This document shows, piece by piece, positions 8,711 to 20,817 of a DNA stretch of 64,000 nt. The notes under the pieces are model-generated. The model was not told where the DNA came from, made no database searches, and worked only from the letters and a program-made list of their open reading frames with translations. Within the stretch, counting starts at the first letter, position 1. Every line of letters starts with the position of its first letter. Made by a program: the position numbers and the translations under genes. This DNA comes from Taiwanofungus camphoratus (taxonomy: Eukaryota > Basidiomycota > Agaricomycetes > Polyporales > Taiwanofungaceae): assembly GCA_003999685.1 (NCBI GenBank), contig CP021230.1:806001-870000 (forward strand), given 5' to 3'.

Positions 8711-11700
8711 ACCCCCACAACCCTGGAAGGATAGAAGAAAGCTGCTGCTCAATGGGACCAGGCCTATCAGAACAACAAGGCCATCAATGTCACTCAGAGA
8801 ACTTTGAAGACCCCCTCACGAGTCACAGCAAGGGCGTTTGACAGTGGAAAGCCAGACCATCAGTGCTTGCAAGACCGAAGGACGGGCTCCTGCTACAAAT
8901 GTCACAATAAGGGGCACCTGGCCAAAGACTGCCCTGAACGAACCTCAGGCCAGAGAACAGGACCCTCAAACTGAAGGGCCACCATGAAAGATGAAAGTGA
9001 GGCAGATGATGAAGCCTCTGAACAGGAGGAGCAGGGGTAAGAAATGAAAGGGGTCAGACTCCCCCACTTCTCTCAACACCACGACTTTGCGGATTTTCTG
9101 TAGGGCGACTCGACATAATGCACGAGTCGCCTAAACTCTCTGTACGAAATGTAATTACCGGAACGTGCAAGTGCAAACACTTTATTTACCAGGTTACATT
9201 GTAGTAGAAGAGAAAGCTGTCGCAGCATGCCCCTTGTTGGATAGTGGGGCTGACACCAACCTAATTTACCCAGACTTCGTAAAAAAGTGGGGACTTCCCA
9301 CTCAACTGCTCTCCAGGACAGTAACCTCAACCACCATTGATGGCTCTACAAACAAGGGGGGACCGATTACCCACTGAGTCGAAGGAAGTATACGATTAGA
9401 AGGAAATGACATTCCAACCAACTTTTAAGTCTCAAACATTGGAACACTCGATGTCATATTTGGCAACCCCTGGCTCGCACAAGTCAACCCATGCATTAAC
9501 TGGATAGAGGGAACACTCGAAATTGACCAAGCTCGACTCACAGAATGGCAAGGATACTATGCCTGGATCATGAGCCAACCCACCATGGATGGAATTCCCC
9601 TGTGCCGAGCTTTCATCCACACAGACGATGATAAGCTTTCAGACATACTGTGTGCTTACACACATGAAGAAGGGGTTCTGGGGATCTTCCAACAGAAAGA
9701 GCAGCTGCTCACATGTGAAGATGGGCTGCTGCAGACTCTAAAGCCCCAGCAAGTGGGGCTCAATTGACTGACACACTTCTCTGACTCTCCACATGTGGTA
9801 TGGAACACTCCGGAGCTCACGAAATTGGTGACCCCCATGGACCCACCCCCGTCCATAGAAGACCTCGTCCCAGAGTACCTGTGGGACTATAAATGGTTGT
9901 TTGAGAAGGAGGCCTCTAACCGTTTCCCATAATCCAAGCCCTGGCATCATGCCATTGAGTTAAGGCCAGACTTTGTCCCCAGGAAATGCACCATAATTCC
10001 TTTGTTGCCAAAGGAGCAGGTGGTGATGGACAAATTCCTGAAAGAGAACCTGGCCAAGGGCTATCTCTGGGAATCGAACTCACCTATGGCGTTCTCAGCC
10101 TTTTTTGTCAAAAAAAAGGATGGTACCTTATGCCCATGTCAGGACTACCAATACCTGAACAAAGGCACAATCAAAAATGTCTATCCCCTACCCCTTATAG
10201 AAGAGCTAATCAACAGGCTCCAAAAAGCCACCTTGTTCACCAAATTGGACCTTCAAAACAGGTACAACAACATCTGGATCAGGGAAGGCAATCAATGAAA
10301 AGGAGCATTCATGGTAAAACATGGAAATCAGGACAAGATTGTTGTACCCACTGTCATGCTCACCAGCCATGTTCCAGCGAATGATGAATGATGCATTCCA
10401 GAATATGCTGGCTGAGGGATGGATTGCGATCTATATGGACAACATCCTCATCTTCTCTGACAACATGAAAGCCCATCGGGAATGAACCAGATGTGTCCTA
10501 CAGCGGCTGCAGGAATGGGACCTATTTGTAAAACCAGAGAAATGTGCATTCGATGTCGTCGAGGTTGACTTCTTGGGAATGACCATCTCACCTGGGCAGG
10601 TGCACATGGACAAGGACAAACTGGCAGGAATCGCAGATTGGCCCATTCCTACCAAGGTCAAAGATGTGGAATGATTTATGGGCCTTGCCAACTACTACCG
10701 ATGCTTCATCTACAACTTCTCCCACATCGCTCACCCCTTAAATGTGATCAAGAAGAAGTGTATGGAGTGGGACTGGACCGAAGCCTGCCAGGAAGCCTTT
10801 GATGAGCTCAAATGGTGTTTTCAGAGCATGCCAATTCTACGCATGTCTGACCCATCCAAACCTTTCACCATTGAGGCCGATGCCTCTCTGGTAGCCACTG
10901 ATGCGGTGCTTCAACAACTTGATGAGGAAGGGCAGCTACACCCTATAGCTTTCCTCTTGAAGAGCCTGAAAGAGGCAGAGCGGAACTACCAAGTATATGA
11001 CAGAGAGCTGCTGGCCATTGTCTGAGCACTTGAGGAATGGCATCACCATCTTGAGGAAAGCGGACACCTGGTCACAGTGATCACGGACCACAAGAACCTC
11101 ACCTATTTCTGAAAAGCACAATGGCTCAACCGACACCAGGCCCGATGGCAGCTATTCCTGTCGCAATTTGACCTGCAACTACTAAACAAGAAAGGCAGTC
11201 AACTTATAGTTGCTGATGCGCTCTCATGGTGACCTGATCACCCAGGTGGGGAGCATGACAATGAAGGTGTTGTCCTGCTACCAACAGACCTCTTTGTCAA
11301 TGCCACCAACACTGCAATCATCGAAAAGATACGTGAATGTCGTAGTTGTGACAGGATGGTCATTGAGACAATTGATGCCTTAAAATGGGGGAAGGTACCA
11401 CCATTCAAGGGCACAAACTTTGTGCACACAAAACTGGCAGACTGGGACATTCAGGAGGGACTAATTTTATACAAAAATTGAGTCTATGTACCCCCCGACG
11501 ATGATCTGTGCTGAGAAGTCATTCAACTCTGCCATGACACTCCAGCCATGGCACATCCAGAGGCACAAGGGACGATGGCCATTGCCCGAAGGGACTGGTT
11601 CTGGCACGGAATGTCATCATTTATTGAGAAATATGTTGAGGGGTGCGCCAAATGCCAGGAGAGCAAGATCAACACACACCCCACGAAACCCCCCCTGATG

Positions 11701-12800
11701 GCTATCACCACAGAACCAAATTCAAGACCATTCTCTCACATATCGGTAGACTTCATCACCGATCTACCAGAGTCACAGGGCTTCAATGCACTCATGGTAG
11801 TGGTCGACAGAGAGCTCACCAAAGGCATTGTACTCATACCCTGCACTAAAAACATAGATGTGGTAGGGACAGCAGAGGCCCTACACCTCAATGTATATAG
11901 GCGATATGGCCTACCTGATCGGATGATATCTGACCAAAGGCCACAGTTTGCGGCGGCTGCATTTTGAGAATGATGTAAGCTGACAGGAGTCAAGACAGCA
12001 ATGTCCACTGCCTATCACCCCCAATCAGATGGGAGTACAGAACAGGTCAACCAGGAACTAGAAGTGGCCTGGAGGATCCTATGTGCGAATGACCCCCACA
12101 CCTGGGTCAAACATATCCCCAAGTTTGAATTCGCACACAACCAGGTGCCACATGCTGGAAGGAAGGAATCACCATTCAAGCTCACCATGGGGTATGACCC
12201 GAAGGCCATTGGCTCTCCACCCTTTGACAAATACCCCACGCTTCAGGACCACCTGACCCAGATCTCCGAATCCCACAAAGAGGCCCTTGCAGCACAGGAA
12301 CTAGCCCGGAAGCTGATGGAGGACTGAACCCCCTTTCTCTGGAAACCCTTCCAGGAAGGCAACAAGGTTTGGCTAGAGGCCACAAACCTCCAGCTGAGAA
12401 CAATAAGTCAGAAATTTGACCCAAAGCGGCTTGGACCCTTCAGAATCACAGAAGTTAAGGGGCCACTAACGTACAAGCTACAGCTCCTGAGAACCTGGAA
12501 GATCCACCTGATGTTCCATGCATCGCTGCTCACCCCATACAGGGAAATGGCGGAACATGGACCCAACTTTCTGAAACCACCACCTGATCTGGTTGAAGGA
12601 GAAGAAGAGTATGAAGTCGAGGCCCTCCATGGACATTGTGCCTGACATGGGAAATGGGAGTTCCTCATCAAATGGAAGGGATGGCTGGCCTCTGCCAGCA
12701 CCTGGCAGAAGGAAGACAATCTGCGGCATTCCCCTGACCTGCTGAGGCGATATAAGAAGGCAAACCACCTAGGCATCAACCCAGTTGGCAACCGTTCAAC
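8711..12800 (+). pseudogene. Gag-Pol remnant of element 2
   Basis: Zinc knuckle CYKCHNKGHLAKDC at 8891-8932; protease LLDSGADTNLIYPDFVKKWG near 9237; RT with DGTLCPCQDYQ near 10120 and a degraded active site YMDNIL at about 10434 (second Asp changed to Asn). RNase H has EADAS near 10873; integrase has CAKCQ near 11650, FITDLP and DGSTEQVNQE near 12030; chromodomain remnant at 12596-12770. Stops include PITH-TGA-VEGS, GNQ-TGA-KGAF, DVE-TGA-FMGL, AIV-TGA-ALEEW and TYF-TGA-KAQ, all read-through in element 1, plus at least one frameshift in RT near 10310. Not functional. Confidence 0.9.
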
Positions 12801-12847
12801 TACCCTGCAAAGAGCAACTCCGCAGCATTTCAAGGCTGCCTCCCACC

Positions 12848-13654
12848 ATGTTCCATCGAACCAACGCTGCCTGAGCCCACCTCACTGCCTCCATCCTCAC
12901 TGCAGGGAATGCCCGCACCCTGAATCTCTTCCTCCAGGGACTGTAGAATCTCCCCAATTTCACTGAGGGGATCGTCATCCCCCTACCTCGCCAAGCAACA
13001 TCTGGCCTCGCCACCAACTTCCTGACCCCCACCGACCGCCTTGGATGGGTGTTGGCCAATGAATGACTACGCCCAATGGTGGACACCGCTCTCGTCATCT
13101 GGCCTGATCTTGCAGCACAGGTTGCCATCTTCCAGCACCAAGCCAAGGTTGTCTTACACCTCAACCAGGTAATAAGGGGGTATAGAGGGGAGAGGGAGAA
13201 GGGGGAGCATGATGAAGCTAAGTGGTGGGCCAGTCCCATCCAGAAAATTGGCATATTGTACTGGCAAGCCTGTAATGCGACACGTTCCCATCTAAATTTC
13301 CTCCTTCGCACTGACATCGTCTCCACCCTCGAGCATCTCCTATCACCCTCCTCCATCATCACATGCCTGGCCCCCTCCACTCAGGACAAGTGGACGGTCT
13401 GTCTTCATCCCAAGTGCCACCCCTTGAACCGATGGGCTGGGGCCTGTGAATTCTGCATGGGCCTCGATGACATTGCTGCTGACTGCATCCACCGGCCATG
13501 ATTGGGGGAGCCAGCTGTTGAGCCTTTCATTCTGCCTCGCTGTCTGAATTGCTACGCTGACGACCACGACACCGACCAATGCCCCAATGCAGGGGCTGCT
13601 TGGTCTGAAATCAGCGGAACGAAGCAGCCTGACAAGGAAGCTACCAGGTCATGA
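12848..13654 (+). pseudogene. Post-pol ORF of element 2, CCHC knuckle near C-terminus
   Basis: A single reading frame from ATG 12848 to TGA 13652-13654 (about 268 codons) with four internal stops (three TGA, one TAG) and no frameshift. It resembles the element 1 post-pol frame (WPDL followed by a Val/Leu-rich helix) and ends with CEFC...C and a canonical knuckle, CLNCYADDHDTDQC, near 13535-13580. It starts inside the end of the pol frame. Retention of one frame over 800 nt despite decay suggests it was protein-coding. Role unknown; an RNA- or DNA-binding Gag-like accessory protein is inference. Confidence 0.65.
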
Positions 13655-13679
13655 AGGTAGGTGTTGGGGCGACACCTGA

Positions 13680-13695
13680 GAGGAGATGGGGGTAA
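13680..13695 (+). promoter_or_regulatory. Polypurine tract of element 2
   Basis: GAGGAGATGGGGGTAA immediately before the 3' LTR, in the position where plus-strand DNA synthesis is primed. Confidence 0.7.
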
Positions 13696-14197
13696 TGTTA
13701 CCGACGGGTAGGACTAGGGACTTAATCATTTTTCCTTTTCCTTTGTTCATCACACCATGGACATGTGGCATCCCTTTCACGCATTACTCACCCAGACTGA
13801 CTGATGGGCTGACCGTCCCTGCTTACGCCATGGATGTTATGTACTTTCGGGCCGCTGACTCTTCTCACCTTATGCTGTCTCTGGGGGACTGCTTAGCTAT
13901 ACCTGGGGGTCAGTGGTAGCAGTATAAAGGGGGGACCCTCTGCTGGAGGTCTCTTTAGTTGTATTCTCTTTGTTCATCCTTTCCGAAGAATACTACGCAT
14001 TAGTACCAATACATGCTTTTCTTTACACATCTTCTTGCACCCACAAGGAGCCCATAAAGACTATCGCAACTACATAGGGCTTGTAGTTGAAGACTACTGA
14101 GGATCATGACTCGTTGTCACTGCCATTTCTCCTCGACCCTTCGCTGCACACTGTGCTAAGCTTCTGCAGCATTACCAGGGTGAACCCCCTGATAACA
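13696..14197 (+). repeat. 3' LTR of element 2
   Basis: 502 bp, TGTTACCGACGGG to CTGATAACA. Homologous over its full length to the solo LTR at 3927-4430. TATA-like AGTATAAAG lies near 13921-13929. No matching 5' LTR is present in the window. Confidence 0.9.
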
Positions 14198-14355
14198 AAA
14201 CCACACTTTTGACTGCAGCACCATAGAAGCTGCCTGCATGTGGTGATAAGTCTGGTACTCCTCTGCGCCCCGAAAGCACCCATTTTCGGTTTTATATGCA
14301 CTTCTAGACTACTCTACAGATCATCAGGACAAAGACCCACCATCCGTTGATGCGC
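14198..14355. other. Unassigned 158-bp spacer
   Basis: Lies between the element 2 LTR and repeat A copy 2. It contains a short GC-balanced sequence with no convincing ORF or repeat partner that I could see. Confidence 0.5.
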
Positions 14356-15300
14356 ACTATAACACTCCAACCCCAACTGGGTACGACCTAGAGAAGCTGG
14401 AAGGCTATAGAACTAGTTAGTGTGGAGGGGAGAGTCAGCAGCAAAAGGTTCCCGATCTCAAATGGGTTGAGAGACGTCTACGAAGGTCTTTGACGACCTT
14501 CTACGTGTGTCGCGACTGCTCAACGTAGCTTCGATGTGCTACTATGCTGTACTATACTAAGGAGAGGCTTAAACATGAGAACTTAGCTGATACGCAGCCC
14601 TTCGAAATACTGTAGAAGGTGGACTTGGGTTAGAGAGAGATGCTAGTGCAACCCTTCGATGTGGCTCGAAGGCGGATGTAAGACTGAACGCAACTCTTCG
14701 ACGGATGTCGAAGATGGACGAGACACAACCCTTCAAGATACTGTAGAAGGCGGATAGTAGACGCAACTCTTTGAACGTCATCGAAAACGGAAGGACGCAG
14801 TAGAACGCAGTAGGTGACTGAATCAAAGGTGCTCTTCTTGAGCTCTGCAGGATGGGGGAAAACTTCTCTGTCGTTCCGAGACACCATACATCGCGTTTAT
14901 ACTACTGTACTATAATGTAAGGTGCATCAGGAGTGGCATAGTACAAGTGGCATCCTAACTACTTGCATACTACGAACTACGGAGTGGCATGAAATATATT
15001 AAGACAAGACCTGGGGCCATAGTGTTATCGAGTACATCGAGTGGCGCGTTGTAGCAGATTGAGTGATATTGGCATATTGTGCGTAGAGGGAACGGTACAC
15101 CAGAACATCAGACCGGAACTGGTGGAGTGGCAGTGGCGTGATTTGAAGCCATCGGAGAGTCCCACGATGGCTTTTCGGACTGTATCGGACGTGTCGAGTG
15201 GCGTCAAAGGTATGACTACAGTCCTAAGGTCGAGTGAGGGCGCTCCGCAGGGCCTAGAAGGGCCTGGCGTCTATCACCGTGCATCATAATGTCACCCGAG
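14356..15300 (-). repeat. Repeat A copy 2 (inverted, uninterrupted)
   Basis: Its reverse complement aligns with repeat A copy 1 on both sides of the Tc1 insertion, which proves the empty-site structure there (TTATAGTACAGTAGTATAAACGCG spans the site at about 14895-14920 on the minus strand). It begins ACTATAACACTCC, the complement of copy 1's right end, and extends past copy 1's truncated left end to about 15300. The two copies flank element 2 as an inverted pair about 5.7 kb apart. No coding capacity. Confidence 0.7.
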
Positions 15301-16714
15301 AAATCCAGTCAATGCGCCAAAGCATCATTATTTAGACTTCAGATATTGGAAGTTCTACAGCGCACCTTGGAAGCCTCTATCCCACAGAGCAGTCCCTCAT
15401 ACTCTGTAATGCACTCATTCAGCTCATCCTCGCATCCCTTGTATGTCCTCAAGTCCCTCTTATTGGCCCAGGAAAACCGAGCAAAAGTCATTTGGTCTTC
15501 AGTTTTCAGTTCTCGATTCTTGATCCTTCGGTTTCCGATCTTCGGTCCTCAGTTCTGGTGCTCGGTCTCTCGGTCTGGAGTCCTGGCCTCTTGTTCATGA
15601 TGGCCATATGATCCCTTGATATTGCCTAGACCCCCTACGCATCGGCTTGATGGTTCAGCACTCTTAGGTCCCTGTTCCCCTCAAGGTCTGGTTAGATAGC
15701 CCATCTTCCATATGATGATCTCTAGATAAGCATCCCTCACCTTGTGCCATTCCCCCATAACCTTTCTACCACATTCAGTGTCCCTGTTTCATGTCCTACT
15801 TCAGTTTAGTTCCCCATATGGTATGCTGATCGGATCCTAGATTTTATGATTTTCAGTTTGTTTTTGGTTTCTTCAGTTTTATTTTGTGTAAGATACTTTG
15901 ACACCACGGACCCCTTATGTAGTCTCCTATATCTACCAGACAGGGAGAGAAGATATGTGCTCCCATCTTGTCTTGCAGAATCTACAGACTTGTCCCCCAG
16001 AGTTCAGATTTGGGTTTCCCCTGCTTTAAGGCTTCCCTACAGTCTGACAAGGTTCCTTTCTATCATATCTACACCTATTGTCAGCCAACAGTCCTATTAT
16101 ATCGTATATAGCAGCAGTTCTACGTCTTCTATGTCCTACATTCCTGAAGTTGGAGTAACTTCAGTCTGAGTAACCAGTCCCCCTCCTCCTTCTCATCCGG
16201 CGTGCCTCTGCCCTCGTTATACCCCATAGGCACGTGTTGCACACAGTCCAGTCTATCAGTCATCACCTATGCCAGCCCTATGTACCATTCCTATGCCATC
16301 AGCCCTCAGCAGTATCCTCAATCCTGATTACATCGGTTTTTGGTTTATCTTTCGGTTCTCAGTTTACCATCAGTGTGCCCTCAGTTCCTTTGACTCCTTT
16401 GCACCTGGCCGGCATTTGACCAGCCTGCTGCCATCGGATTAGAAGACCATGCTCCTACCTTCCTGAGACTGTCCACACCTCAGCATAAGATCCTGTTATG
16501 CAGGATTCATTGGCCCCTTACTCCTCTGCACACACTAGACTTTTAGGCCCCTGACAGTGGTCTAGGTAGTTTCTCTGTCATGTTCCCTCACTTACCTTTT
16601 CCTCTGGTATCCTTCACAGGTACCACACCACTTTAGCTCTCCCTACTTATTGGGACGTGTCGGACCTACTCCCTAGGTTTATTCCCACAGTCCAGGACTC
16701 CCTAGGTTGTATCA
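15301..16714 (-). repeat. Repeat D copy 1 (diverged long LTR)
   Basis: Ends TCCCTAGGTTGTATCA at 16714. Several blocks match the complete D copy at 50391-52152 in order and orientation: CCTTTCTACCA followed by CCTGTTTCA near 15765, GCCTCTGCC...TTATACCC near 16205, and the LTR terminus. The left boundary is not clear. ORFs in it are AT-rich and unconvincing. The sense strand of this family is minus here, judged from the TATA in the D copy at 36634. Confidence 0.55.
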
Positions 16715-19391
16715 GCGGGTTTTCATGCTTCGAGGATTTGATACCCCATCGTCAAGGAGAAGCAGCCCTAGTCATCGACTTCAATGGGGCAAAACCTAGT
16801 ATTTCCTTTGTTGCTTCAATTAATTCTTCAATCCCTGGTGCAGTCCAGTCTCTTTACCTCTCTGCTTGTTCTTCAGTCTCCTCACATTTACAGTCTCTCT
16901 ATACCACCAATGCCAAAACATCCAGTAAGACCACATCGAATGCTTCGACGTGGGCTTTGACACTTCTATTTTCAGCCCCATTTGCCTTGCTTCCTAATCC
17001 ATCCCCTATGAATTCTTCGACTCGCGCTGTGACCTCACAGCTTACTAATTCCATTCTTCCAACATCTTCTACTCCAACTCACGAAACCTACGCAGCTACT
17101 AAGAAAAAGTACAAGCCAGTCACACTCAAGACTCATCCCATTCTAGGAGCGGTCCCTGAGTGGTTTCAAATAGTTCAAGACATCAAGGGTGACCACCTAT
17201 CCATTGTGCCAGCACTCTCAACCAATCCCCTGCCCTTCGAACCTACTGGCCAATATACACAAGAATGCTTCGACATTATGGAGAAGCTTCACGACGGCAA
17301 TTTCCTGCTCTCCAATGAGCATCAAGTCCTCCACCACTTCATGTGCTTGCACAATGAAGCCTTCGCATGGACCAATGAAGAAAGGGAATGCTTCAAACCA
17401 GAGTACTTCCCTCTCATGGATTTCTCTGTCATACCACATATGCCCTGGGTGCAGAAGAATATCCCAATTCCACCTGGGATCTACAATCAAGTCTGTGCAG
17501 TGATCAAGCAAAAGATTGACACAGGCATATATGAACTGTCGAACTTGTCGTATCGATCGTGTTGGTTCTGCGTAGTAAAGAAAGATGGGAAATCTTTTTG
17601 ACTCGTACACTCTCTCAAGCCCCTTAATGCAGTTACTATACAGCACTCCGGCATACCACCTATGCCAGAGTATCTTGCAGAACAGTTTGGAGGAAGACCG
17701 TGCAGTGGCATGCTCGACCTCTACGTAGGCTACAATGAACGACTCATTGTGGAGTCTTCGAGAGACCTTATGACGTTTCAAACTCCCTATGGTGCCATGC
17801 GACTCATCACCCTTCCAATGGGTTGAATAAACTCAGTCCCTATATTCCATGATGATGTCACGTACATTCTACAACCTGAAATCCCGCACTCAACAGTACC
17901 CTACATTGACGATGTTCTGGTCAAAGGCCCCACATCAGACTACAATGACAAGCGGCTGCCCTCAAACACTGGAATTCAAAGATTTGTGTGGGAACACTTC
18001 GAAAACTTGAATTAAATTGCTACTCAAATGCGCTACACAGGAGGAACCTTCTCCAGCGTAAAGAGTGTTCTAATCTTGCACGAAATCATGGTCATAGGAC
18101 ACTGGTGTACTCCTGAAGGACGGTTGCCCGACAACTCCTGAGTCTCAGCAATATGCAACTGGGGTCCCTGCACTACGCTCTCAGACCTTCGAGCATTTCT
18201 AGGAACCATTAGAGTTGTTCAAATATTCATATGCAACTTCGCCCATTGCACCAATGCCCTCGTACATTTTACGAGAAAGGATGTAGAATTTGAATTTGGT
18301 CCTGAGCAAATCGCAGCAGAAGAAGACCTCAAGGATGCTCTACTCTCATCCCCTGCACTATGTGCTATCAACTACGATTCCCCATCCCCCGTAATCCTCA
18401 CAGTCGACACTTCTTTCATTGCAGTTGGGTACCACCTTTGTCAGTGCGACGAAGCCAATACTCAAGTCCACTACTACAACCGCTTTGGCTCTATCACGCT
18501 GAACGATCACGAGCGAAGGTTCTCTCAACCTAAACTTGAGATCTATGGTCTATTCCACGCCCTTTGATCCCTTTGACTTTATCTTATCGGCATTCGAAAC
18601 CTTATCGTAAAAGTGGATGCTCGTTCCATCAAAGGCATGCTCAAGAACCCAGATATCACCCCCAGTGCAAGTATCAATCACTGGATAGTAGCCATCCTTA
18701 CATTCCACTTCACGATAGTACATGTTCCTGGTACAATGCATGGCCCAGACGGTCTCTCTTGACATATGTCTCAGCCAGGCAATGCTGTCGTAAAAGAATC
18801 TGACGAAGACTTCGACAACTGGATTGATCACATGCACTCCTTCATCCATCAGATACTACCTCTCCCTCCTACCCCTGCAATGTCCGTTCTAACCAACGCA
18901 GAAGCCGAGGATGGCTCCAATTTCAAAAAGGAGGAGGATAGCTACAAAATCATCCCATGTTCAGAGCAAGCACAGCTCGCAGATGCAAGACTCAATGAGG
19001 TCCTCAAATTTCATCAAATGCTTTTGAAGCCAAAAGGCATTTTGGATGGTGAATATGAAGGTTTTCTCAAGTACTGCTTGCTGTTCTTCCTGGATAATGA
19101 CACTCTATGGTGAAAGGACAGCCACGGTGCGCACAAGTTGGTTGTCAAGCCTAGCGATCGATTTCAAATCCTTTGAGAATGTCACGACTGCACCACCCAT
19201 CGAGGCATCTACACAACAAAAGTCTTCATCAACAAACAATTTTGGTGGTCATTCCACTACGCAGACATAGCATGGTTCATATGAACGTGCCATCTATGCC
19301 AGTCTCATCAAGTTCAGCAAATCCTTATTCCCCCTACCATTGCAATGCCCGCTCCTATCTTCGCAAAGATACATATTGATATGATGCATAT
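16715..19391 (+). pseudogene. Element 4 pol, 5' part (distinct gypsy lineage)
   Basis: Decayed pol of a gypsy lineage unlike elements 1, 2 and 5-7. A Ser/Thr-rich N-terminal stretch leads to an RT start (FCVVKKDGKSF near 17560), a palm with TPYGAMRL and an active-site motif YIDDV near 17904 (the other elements have YMDDI). RNase H follows, with TVDTSFIAVGYHL near 18400 and FTIVHVPGTMHGPDGLS near 18712; the integrase zinc-binding region is at 19100-19370. Stops are mostly TGA. No gag is recognisable upstream because repeat D abuts at 16714. The frame is cut at IHIDMMHI by element 5 and resumes at 35498. Confidence 0.82.
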
Positions 19392-19780
19392 TGAAACAAT
19401 TACCCCATTATGCTTACCTCATAGACTCTGACTCATATCGGGCCCTGCCTACACATTCCACTTACACTTACTGATTGCTAATACGGCCTGATGACTCATA
19501 TTATCTTTGTACCATTAGTTTTACCACTTGACAGACCACCTGCCCTAGTGTAGTACTTGGTCCGTGCTCATTGTCTGTATCAGTATATATAGACATGTAT
19601 TAGTTAGGTTGGACCTTAAGTTCGATCTGGTTGCCATATCATATTTATACCTTGTCACCGCTCAGTCGACACCTTCAGAACTTCACGTGACTTGGACTAT
19701 ATCATCCATAAGTCCTCGCCACCCTCTGTCGTGGTCAGGCTGCCTCTCAGATAAGCAGTCCAAGATACCAATTTGTATCA
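19392..19780 (+). repeat. 5' LTR of element 5
   Basis: TGAAACAATTACC to CAATTTGTATCA, 389 bp. A TATATATA box at 19584-19591 is followed 25 nt later by TAAGTTCGATCT (19617-19628), the predicted transcript start, which pairs with the primer-binding site at 19783-19794. Confidence 0.92.
19584..19591 (+). promoter_or_regulatory. TATA box of element 5 LTR
   Basis: TATATATA within CAGTATATATAGACATG. It is conserved in the 3' LTR and in the LTRs of elements 6 and 7, always 25-27 nt upstream of the self-primer sequence. Confidence 0.7.
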
Positions 19781-19782
19781 AA

Positions 19783-19794
19783 AGATCGAACTTA
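19783..19794 (+). promoter_or_regulatory. Self-complementary primer-binding site of element 5
   Basis: AGATCGAACTTA, two bases inside the LTR edge, is the exact reverse complement of TAAGTTCGATCT at 19617-19628 in the LTR. Elements 6 and 7 have GATCAGACTT in place of GATCGAACTT, with the same change in their LTRs, so both sides of the pairing co-vary. Confidence 0.8.
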
Positions 19795-19902
19795 CGCTAA
19801 GTCGCCCCTAGTACTATCTAGTGGGCATACCATAAGACACCACGTCTTCGCTCAGAACAGTCGATCCCGAATACTGGGGATTACCGACTCCAGTTGACAA
19901 CG

Positions 19903-20817
19903 CTTAGAGGCTTAGGACCGTTCCTAAGGTTGTACTCACGACACTTCTCTGAGATCGGAGCTACAGGGGAACTTGTATTCCAAAGGGAGAAGCGTGCACT
20001 GAGGGGTCTCTCTCTTACATAGTAAACTACCTCTGACTAAATAGGGGAGCGTGAGGTAAACTATTCTTGTGTGAAGTGATCCTTACAAGTTCAAAATGTG
20101 TACTACAGTGCATGGGCTCCGAAGTGAACACGAGGAGGATAGGAACTAAATAGGAACTGAAACAGGGGAACTACGTATGGTAGAAAGGTGACCAAGTTCA
20201 TTCATGAGGGCGGGATGACTATCTGAGAGCAGCCATGCGCTGTGATCAACTATCTTAGTGGGCTAAGAGCGTACAAAGTCCTTAGCAGCGGGACTTGGCC
20301 TAATCAGGGTAGAAGGTGTCCTAAATGGGTGGAGGATCATATGGATGCGCCCTAGGATGACCTTATGGCATAGGATTGAGACCCATGGGGTGCGCAAGGC
20401 TTCCTAAGTCCAGCCTCTGGAACTTCGGACCGTTTCAGAGCCTATCAGAGGTAGCTGCAATCACAAGAGCTAGGAGAGACTTAGCTAAGACTTCTTAGCT
20501 AAGCCCGGGATGAGTGACGTAGTAGCTAGGACCTAGATCCAATAGAACAGTATGGGAGGGCCAGCAGTGTCCGATAGTGGACTTAGCAGGAGTTAGGGAC
20601 TTCGTGGCTAGCATTCAAAACCTCGTAGCACCTCGTGTGACTTTGCAAGACTTCGTAGGGTGTTAGAAGGGTTTAGGAAGGAAAGGAGGCGTTAGGAATA
20701 TTATAGAAACCTATCCCACCTGTTGTAGGCTGTAGAAGAGTCTTAGAATGGTCGGTTGGGGGATTAGAAAGCTTCTAAAATCACGATTCGGGACCCAGGA
20801 GGCTACGGGACTCATCA
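19903..20817 (+). repeat. Repeat D fragment inside element 5 gag
   Basis: 915 bp matching the reverse complement of 50391-51300, from CTTAGAGGCTTAGGACCG to GGGACTCATCA, so only about half of the D LTR. About 120 bp of element 5 leader and gag start lies before it and gag resumes at once after it, but the intervening gag (about 500 bp compared with element 6) is missing. A simple insertion would not remove sequence, so a deletion or recombination occurred here. Confidence 0.8.

Larger units (their letters stand above)
8698..14197 (+). mobile_element. Gypsy element 2, 5'-truncated and decayed
   Basis: Plus-strand relative of element 1 missing its 5' LTR and most of gag; repeat A abuts it at 8697. 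It keeps a zinc knuckle, protease, RT, RNase H, integrase, chromodomain, post-pol ORF, polypurine tract (13680-13695) and 3' LTR (13696-14197). Nearly every stop is TGA, and most replace an Arg codon that is CGA in element 1. Its 3' LTR is the same family as the solo LTR in element 1. Confidence 0.88.

Noticed and set aside
15289-16419. ORFs of 60-107 residues on the plus strand between 15.3 and 16.4 kb
   Set aside because: They lie in repeat D, are not conserved in the other D copies, and have no recognisable domain.
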